Assembly: GCA_018812385.1 (NCBI GenBank)
Contig: JAHJDU010000248.1
Span: 1 to 6,600, forward strand
Source: Pseudomonadota bacterium
GTDB taxonomy: Bacteria > Desulfobacterota > Desulfobacteria > Desulfobacterales > Desulfobacteraceae
Reading direction: 5' to 3'
DNA: 6,600 bases
The translations under genes and the position numbers were made by a program. A model generated the notes under the pieces. The model had not been told where the DNA came from and searched no databases. It saw nothing but the letters and a program-made list of their open reading frames with translations. Positions within the stretch are counted from its first letter, which is position 1, and each line of letters opens with the position of its first letter. Of the stretch, positions 1 to 4,519 are shown piece by piece.

Positions 1-788
1 CTCATCTGAAGGCAAAAATCATTTTCATCTTTTGTTTCCGCCAGATGGGTATGAAGCCTAACCCCATACTTTCTGGCAAGTTTTACAGATTCTTTCATTA
101 AATCCTCTGTAACGCTGAAAGGGCTGCAGGGCGCCAATACAATTTTTTTCATGGAGAGTTCAGAGTCATCATGATATTGATTTATAACCCTTTCACTGTC
201 CTGTAAAATCTCATCATCGGTTTGAACCAGTGTATCCGGAGGAAGCCCGCCATCCTTCTTGCTCAGAGACATGGAACCCCGGGTCGGGGAAAATCGCATC
301 CCCAACTCTTCTGCCGCTTTGAACTGGAGCCCCATGATGTCTGCCGTTACGCTGCGGGGATAAATATAGTGATGATCTGTGGACGTTGTACATCCTGTCT
401 TGAGAAGCTCACCCATGGCAAGCTGGGATGATGTATAAATGGCTTCTTCATCCAGATGCTTCCATATTTCATAAAGATAGACCAGCCACTCAAAGAGCTC
501 TGCATTCTGCACTTTGGGAAGATTCCGGGTCAGGGTCTGATAAAAATGATGATGGGTATTTACAAATCCAGGCACGACAACATGGGTGGAACAATCGATA
601 ATCCGTTCATCCTCAGCCAATGAAGGGGCCGATGAAAGGGACGATGAAGGGGAGGAAGAAAAATCAATATTTTTATCAATCTTTGCCACCCGATTGTCCT
701 CAATCAGCAAATCGTATCCCCTAAGTCCCTCCTCGTGACACGACTTAAGTATGTAATAGCAATTTTTTAATAATATTATTTTGCTCAC
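1..788 (-). CDS. 8-oxoguanine deaminase-type amidohydrolase (partial, C-terminus beyond left edge)
   Basis: Zinc-dependent amidohydrolase (COG0402 superfamily), probably cytosolic, expected to hydrolyse 8-oxoguanine to urate and ammonia. 262 residues are visible of a family usually about 450 long. The N-terminal beta-sandwich (1-72) leads into VPGFVNTHHHFYQTLTR (72-88) with the HxH metal ligands. Then come ELFEWLVYLYEIW (97-109), TSTDHHY (135-141), TRGSMSLSKKDGGLPPD (169-185), APCSPFSVT (219-227) and the next metal-ligand motif RLHTHLAET (244-252). These blocks match 8-oxoguanine deaminases (P. aeruginosa PA0142 type) better than SsnA, which I recall as having SHNHFY and HIHAAED there. The start is GTG at 788, seven bases after the xdhC stop, with AAGGAG ten bases upstream; the first in-frame ATG is codon 125, inside conserved sequence. 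A Ser-rich stretch at 44-57 comes from a 12-bp tandem repeat. The family is secure; exact substrate is inferred. Guanine or another aminopurine/triazine is the alternative. Confidence 0.9.
   Translation of the reverse strand, partial: MSKIILLKNCYYILKSCHEEGLRGYDLLIEDNRVAKIDKNIDFSSSPSSSLSSAPSLAEDERIIDCSTHVVVPGFVNTHHHFYQTLTRNLPKVQNAELFEWLVYLYEIWKHLDEEAIYTSSQLAMGELLKTGCTTSTDHHYIYPRSVTADIMGLQFKAAEELGMRFSPTRGSMSLSKKDGGLPPDTLVQTDDEILQDSERVINQYHDDSELSMKKIVLAPCSPFSVTEDLMKESVKLARKYGVRLHTHLAETKDENDFCLQM
616..651. repeat. 12-bp x3 tandem repeat in the deaminase gene
   Basis: Plus-strand units GCCAATGAAGGG, GCCGATGAAAGG and GACGATGAAGGG lie end to end. They encode a Ser/Pro/Ala/Leu-rich stretch (about residues 46-58) between two strands of the N-terminal beta-sandwich, where loop length tolerates change. 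The period is a multiple of three, so the frame is kept. Confidence 0.75.
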
Positions 789-795
789 GAGCTTT

Positions 796-1284
796 TTACT
801 CCTTGTCAGGGTGTATACTTTTCTCAACTGCCTTTAAAATGTTCTGATATCCCGTGCACCGACATAAATTACCGGCATGGGACTTTCGTATATCATCTTC
901 AGTGATTTTTTTTCCTGTACAATTTTCTGCAAAAGATGTGGTTGCCATGATAAAGCCCGGGGTGCAGAAACCGCACTGCACAGCCCCTTCATCCACATAT
1001 GCCTGCTGTACCGTGGACAATTTTCCGTTTTTTGCTTCCCCTTCAATGGTCCTGATATTTTTATTGTCTGCCCAGACGGCAAGATAAATACAGGAATCCA
1101 CTAAAACCTCGTCCACCAGGACAGAACATGCGCCGCATTCACCCACACCACATCCCTGCTTGGCACCGGTAAGACCTAAGTCTTCCCTTAAAACCTCAAG
1201 CAATGATTTTCTCATGTCAATATAAAGTGTTCGCGGTCTTCCATTTATGGAGAATGTGATTTCTCTGAATGTATGATGTGTCAT
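796..1284 (-). CDS. xdhC: Xanthine dehydrogenase iron-sulfur subunit XdhC
   Basis: Small electron-transfer subunit (162 aa) of the XdhABC molybdenum hydroxylase, passing electrons from the molybdenum site to the FAD of XdhB in the cytoplasm. The N-terminal plant-type ferredoxin domain carries one [2Fe-2S] cluster on C45, C50, C53 (CGVGECGAC) and C65. The C-terminal helical domain carries the second on C104 and C107 (QCGFCTPG) and C141 and C143 (NLCRCTGY). All eight cysteines are present, and the length agrees with the roughly 160-residue family norm. ATG at 1284 directly follows the xdhB stop (TAGATG) and has GGAGG eight bases upstream, so translation is probably coupled. The match to E. coli XdhC extends beyond the clusters, for example the IRTIEGEAKNGKLSTVQQAY segment. 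Generic CoxS/CutS-type subunits share the cluster motifs, so the xanthine assignment leans on the neighbours as well. Confidence 0.96.
   Translation of the reverse strand: MTHHTFREITFSINGRPRTLYIDMRKSLLEVLREDLGLTGAKQGCGVGECGACSVLVDEVLVDSCIYLAVWADNKNIRTIEGEAKNGKLSTVQQAYVDEGAVQCGFCTPGFIMATTSFAENCTGKKITEDDIRKSHAGNLCRCTGYQNILKAVEKSIHPDKE
799..804 (-). promoter_or_regulatory. Ribosome binding site deciding the GTG start of the deaminase
   Basis: AAGGAG on the minus strand, overlapping the last codons of xdhC (Lys-Glu-stop), with 10 bases to GTG at 788. It supports the non-ATG start and suggests coupling to xdhC translation. Confidence 0.7.
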
Positions 1285-2160
1285 CTACACTTCCTCCCCG
1301 GCTCTCAGCAAAGCCTCTTTTGTGGTTCTTTTTGAGAGCTCTTTTATAATATTCATCCGAAAATCCTTTGTGGCCCGCCAGGAGGTTCTCGGGCTCACGT
1401 CGGTCTCAATGGTCTGTGATATCTCATCCAAAAGACTTTTTGAGACTTTCCTGTTTATCACTGACTTTTCTGTTTTCGGACAGCGCATGGGAACAGGGCC
1501 TGCTACGCCATAGGCAATCCGATAGTCTTCTATGATATGATTGTTGGTTTTCAGGCTGACGGCGCATCCAATGGTGGCAATATCCATGGCATTTCTCATG
1601 GCATATTTATAAAAATATCCAAAAAATCCTTGATAATTTTCAGGTGTGATTTTGAATGTGGTCAGGATCTCCCCTTTTTTTAAATCCACCTTGCCGGGTC
1701 CCAGATAAAAAGCGGAAATTGGAACCTGCCGGGTCATGCCTTTTCCCTGGATCTCTAAAACAGCATTCAATGCAAAAAGAGTTGATGCGCTGTCTGCGCT
1801 GGTGACCCCATTGCAATTATTCCCGCCAATGGTGGCAATATTCCGGATCTGCGGCCCGCCGATACTTTGGACTGCATCGCAGAGCATGGGGATATGCTTT
1901 TTGATGATGTCTGATTGAATAATGTCTGTGAACACAACACCGGAACCGATAAGAATATTATTTTTTTCATCCTGTTGGATAAAATTTAATTCTTCCAGGC
2001 CATGGATATCCACAAGCTCGGAAAATCCCGGCTTTCCATTTCTCAGTTTAATCAACACATCCGTACCGCCGGCAATGAGTCTGGCATCAGGGTTCTCCAG
2101 CAAAAGCGCAATGGCATGGTCTATTGAATTGGCTTTTATATGTTTTTTTAAATCAAACAT
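1285..2160 (-). CDS. xdhB: Xanthine dehydrogenase FAD-binding subunit XdhB
   Basis: FAD subunit (291 aa) of the three-subunit xanthine dehydrogenase. It takes electrons from the XdhC clusters and hands them to the external acceptor (NAD+ in E. coli-type enzymes; not determined here). The FAD-binding fold shows the pyrophosphate loop LIAGGTDVLIKL (28-39) and the second FAD motif GGPQIRNIATIGGN (101-114), followed by NCNGVTSADSA (115-125). The C-terminal CO-dehydrogenase-flavoprotein domain contains KYAMRNAMDIATIGCA (185-200) and SPRTSWRATKDFR (256-268). I chose the ATG at 2160 over an in-frame ATG at 2271: the 37 extra codons lie wholly inside xdhA in another frame and look unlike the family, while ATG 2160 has a near-perfect AAGGAGGT five bases upstream and gives MFDLKKHIKA, matching the MFDF start I recall for E. 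coli XdhB (292 aa). The gene overlaps xdhA by 8 bp. Confidence 0.96.
   Translation of the reverse strand: MFDLKKHIKANSIDHAIALLLENPDARLIAGGTDVLIKLRNGKPGFSELVDIHGLEELNFIQQDEKNNILIGSGVVFTDIIQSDIIKKHIPMLCDAVQSIGGPQIRNIATIGGNNCNGVTSADSASTLFALNAVLEIQGKGMTRQVPISAFYLGPGKVDLKKGEILTTFKITPENYQGFFGYFYKYAMRNAMDIATIGCAVSLKTNNHIIEDYRIAYGVAGPVPMRCPKTEKSVINRKVSKSLLDEISQTIETDVSPRTSWRATKDFRMNIIKELSKRTTKEALLRAGEEV
1293..1297 (-). promoter_or_regulatory. Ribosome binding site of xdhC
   Basis: GGAGG within the last codons of xdhB, 8 bases before ATG 1284. The xdhB stop codon touches the start (TAGATG), a typical termination-reinitiation arrangement. Confidence 0.75.
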
Positions 2161-4498
2161 TTGCACCTCCTTTTGAATCCATAAGCCCGTTTTTTGTAAA
2201 TTCTGTGAACAATTTGTGGGGCGATAGGGGCAAGGAGTTGATACTGACCCCGGTTGCATCAAGCAGGGCATTTCTTATGGCTGGCGGTGGCGAAATAACA
2301 GGGGGTTCTCCAAGGGATTTATTTCCATAGCCCGAGGTGGGTTCAAATGTCTCCACAAAATCATGGTGAATCTGGGGAAGATCCATGAATGTGGGAAACT
2401 TATAATCCAGAAGATTGTTATTGTAAATATAACCAGTTGCAGGATTGATCATAAGCTCTTCTGAAAGTGCGGCACCGATCCCCATGAAGACTCCTCCATG
2501 AACCTGGCCTCCGGCTTGAACAGGGTTCAGGATTATGCCTGAATCGTGGACATTGATAATTTTATTGATTTTGATTTTACAAAGAGGGATATCAACGGTG
2601 ATATCAACAAAGGTACAGCCAAACACGGGTGCATTGGTTGTTGTTTTGTGTGAGACATCAGCCGTCAGTTGACAGCCGCGCTCTTTATGGTAAAAACTGT
2701 CAAGGGCAAGGGTTTTCATATCCATGAGAAACGCATTGGTATGGGTATCAACAATCCTGCCGTTTATAATGTTTAGGTCTTTGGCTTTTTTTCTTGTCAT
2801 TAAACCGGCATGGTCAAGAATCTTTTTCTTTAACTGGGTGGCTGCCCTGAAAACAGCATTGCTTACGACATAGGCCTGCCGTGAAGCATAGGCCCCGGTG
2901 TCAAAAGGAGATACATCAGTATCCTGGGCCTGGACCACCCTTACATGTTCATAGGCAAGCCCCAGGGTCTCGGCCGCCATTTGAGCCACAACAGTATCAG
3001 AGCCCTGGCCGATCTCGGTGGCACCCACCATTACATGGACTGTACCGTCCTGGTTTAAGGAAATTCTAGCCCCTGCAATTTCAACACACACGGGATATGT
3101 CCCGGATGCATAACTTAAGCAGGCCACGCCAAGACCCTTTCGAATGGGTCCTGTTTTACATTTTTCATATTCTTTCTTTTTTTTGTCCCAGTCCATGAAC
3201 GCTTTGCCTTTAAGCAGGCAGTCGGCAAGTCCGCAGGAAAGAATTTTTTTGCCTGATAACAGGTTGATATCGCCTTGCCGGGCAATATTTTTAAGTCTGA
3301 ATTCAACAGAATCCATATTGATTTTTCTGGCCGCATCTTCTGTTGCACATTCAAGGGCATAAATGACCTGGGGTGATCCATAGGCTCTCATGGCACCTGC
3401 CACGGGAATATTGGCATACAGGGTCCTTGCATGAAACTCGGTGGCCATGCGGGGATACAAAGAACTTTGTTTGCTGCCTCCGGCGGCGGCAATGGCGTGG
3501 CCGTGGGAAGCATACCCTCCGGTGATGGAGATGGCATCCATTTTTCTTGCCACCATGGTGCCGTCTTTCATGACTCCGGTTTTTACTTTAATATGAAAGG
3601 GATGACGGTTCCTTGTGCCTGTCATGCATTCTTCCCGGGACAGGTTGATCTGAACCGCCCTGCCATCTAATTTTAAGGTCAAAAAAGCAACCATGGGTTC
3701 AAGCACCACATCCTGTTTGTTGCCAAAGCCGCCCCCTATAAAAGGTTTAATTACACGAACCCGGCTTAAAGGCATATTCAGGGCTTCACCCACAATTCTT
3801 CTGACAATATGGGGAATCTGGGTGGAGGATACGATAACGATTCTGTCAAGATCATCCATGTATGCATAGGCAATATGATTTTCAAGATGGCAATGCTGAA
3901 CCATGACGGTTTCAAAATTACCTTCAACCACATAATCCGCCTTTTCAAGGGCATCATCCACATCACCGCCAATAACCTGAAGGTCACGCGTAACATAAAG
4001 GTCACACGTGGAATATTGGTGTTCCCCCACGATATTTGATGAGCCTTTGTGAATCTGTCTTGCATCTTTTTTTAATATATCTTCAGGCAGGATAAGGGGT
4101 GTGTATTCATCATAGGAAACCTCTATGAGTTGCAAGGCTTTGTTGGCCATAATTTCATCCTGGGCCACCACAATGGCGATTTCATCCCCCATGAACCGGA
4201 TATCCCGGGTCAAAAGCAGCCGGTCTGCCACATCCTGGTGGTCTGGGTCCAGGGAAAAAGGATGACCTGCAGTGGCAAATTTGTTTTCAGGGACGTCTTC
4301 AAAAGTAAAAACAGCTTCTACCCCTTCCAGATCCTTTGCTTTTCCTATATAAATGCTCTTCACACGGCCATGGGCAATGCTGCTTCTAAAGTATTTGGCA
4401 ACAAGCATACCCGGTTTGTATAAATCTTCGGTATACTCTGCTCGCCCTGTGACCTTAGCGATTGCATCTATACGGTTTACTGATTTACCGACTGCCAT
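2153..4498 (-). CDS. xdhA: Xanthine dehydrogenase molybdenum-binding subunit XdhA
   Basis: Catalytic subunit (781 aa) hydroxylating hypoxanthine to xanthine and xanthine to urate at a molybdopterin-Mo site, in the cytoplasm. The small domain spans about 8-140 (IDAIAKVTGRAEYTEDL; FATAGHPFSLDPDHQD at 74-89). The Mo-cofactor domains contain VSSTQIPHIVRRIVGEAL (223-240), GGGFGNKQD (255-263), GAMRAYGSPQ (368-377), GATEIGQGSD (492-501), HDSGIILNP (651-659), GGQVHGG (663-669) and GNKSLGEPP (725-733). E731 corresponds to the catalytic glutamate of bovine xanthine oxidase (E1261), and R371 to its R880. Q262 falls where bovine XDH has E802; I recall Q in E. coli XdhA too. The protein is about 30 residues longer than E. 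coli XdhA (752): about 7 at the N-terminus, about 9 at the C-terminus, and a block near 164-175 encoded by two 18-bp repeats. ATG 4498 lies 21 bp after ygfK, with AAAGGAG upstream. A hydroxylase for a related purine is the alternative. Confidence 0.95.
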   Translation of the reverse strand: MAVGKSVNRIDAIAKVTGRAEYTEDLYKPGMLVAKYFRSSIAHGRVKSIYIGKAKDLEGVEAVFTFEDVPENKFATAGHPFSLDPDHQDVADRLLLTRDIRFMGDEIAIVVAQDEIMANKALQLIEVSYDEYTPLILPEDILKKDARQIHKGSSNIVGEHQYSTCDLYVTRDLQVIGGDVDDALEKADYVVEGNFETVMVQHCHLENHIAYAYMDDLDRIVIVSSTQIPHIVRRIVGEALNMPLSRVRVIKPFIGGGFGNKQDVVLEPMVAFLTLKLDGRAVQINLSREECMTGTRNRHPFHIKVKTGVMKDGTMVARKMDAISITGGYASHGHAIAAAGGSKQSSLYPRMATEFHARTLYANIPVAGAMRAYGSPQVIYALECATEDAARKINMDSVEFRLKNIARQGDINLLSGKKILSCGLADCLLKGKAFMDWDKKKKEYEKCKTGPIRKGLGVACLSYASGTYPVCVEIAGARISLNQDGTVHVMVGATEIGQGSDTVVAQMAAETLGLAYEHVRVVQAQDTDVSPFDTGAYASRQAYVVSNAVFRAATQLKKKILDHAGLMTRKKAKDLNIINGRIVDTHTNAFLMDMKTLALDSFYHKERGCQLTADVSHKTTTNAPVFGCTFVDITVDIPLCKIKINKIINVHDSGIILNPVQAGGQVHGGVFMGIGAALSEELMINPATGYIYNNNLLDYKFPTFMDLPQIHHDFVETFEPTSGYGNKSLGEPPVISPPPAIRNALLDATGVSINSLPLSPHKLFTEFTKNGLMDSKGGANV
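2165..2172 (-). promoter_or_regulatory. Strong ribosome binding site fixing the xdhB start
   Basis: AAGGAGGT, a full complement to the 16S 3' end, sits inside the last xdhA codons (Lys-Gly-Gly-Ala) five bases before ATG 2160. It decides between this start and the longer ATG at 2271. Confidence 0.88.
3974..4009. repeat. Two tandem 18-bp repeat units inside xdhA
   Basis: Plus-strand units AACCTGAAGGTCACGCGT (3974-3991) and AACATAAAGGTCACACGT (3992-4009) agree at 15 of 18 positions. The first contains a small inverted repeat (ACCT-GA-AGGT) and the palindrome ACGCGT. Read on the minus strand they encode xdhA residues 164-175 (TCDLYVTRDLQV) and keep the frame. A near-identical unit occurs in ygfK. 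This reads as a dispersed short repeat family; the genome-wide copy number cannot be seen from here. Confidence 0.75.
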
Positions 4499-4509
4499 TA
4501 TTGACGTTT

Positions 4510-4516
4510 CTCCTTT
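4510..4516 (-). promoter_or_regulatory. Ribosome binding site of xdhA
   Basis: AAAGGAG in the 21-bp gap between ygfK and xdhA, 11 bases before ATG 4498, so the spacing is slightly long. The gap is too short for a separate promoter plus leader, and no terminator hairpin is visible in it. Confidence 0.7.
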
Positions 4517-4519
4517 AAA

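Noticed and set aside
222..431. Plus-strand open frame of 69 codons
   Set aside because: It lies wholly inside the conserved 8-oxoguanine deaminase gene on the other strand and resembles no family.
1..788. SsnA as the name for the amidohydrolase
   Set aside because: SsnA is the usual neighbour of YgfK, but the NTHHHFYQTLTR, TRGSMSLS, APCSPFSVT and HTHLAET blocks fit the 8-oxoguanine deaminase branch.
2161..2271. N-terminal extension of XdhB from an upstream ATG at 2271
   Set aside because: The extra 37 codons overlap xdhA in another frame, look unlike the FAD-subunit family, and lack a good ribosome site; ATG 2160 has an ideal one.
3974..4009. CRISPR-like repeats
   Set aside because: Units are only 18 bp and directly adjacent with no spacers, and they lie in a coding gene.
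3778..4065. Minus-strand open frame containing VTFMLRVTFRL
   Set aside because: It is an alternative frame of xdhA; its repeated residues come from the 18-bp DNA repeat, not from a real protein.
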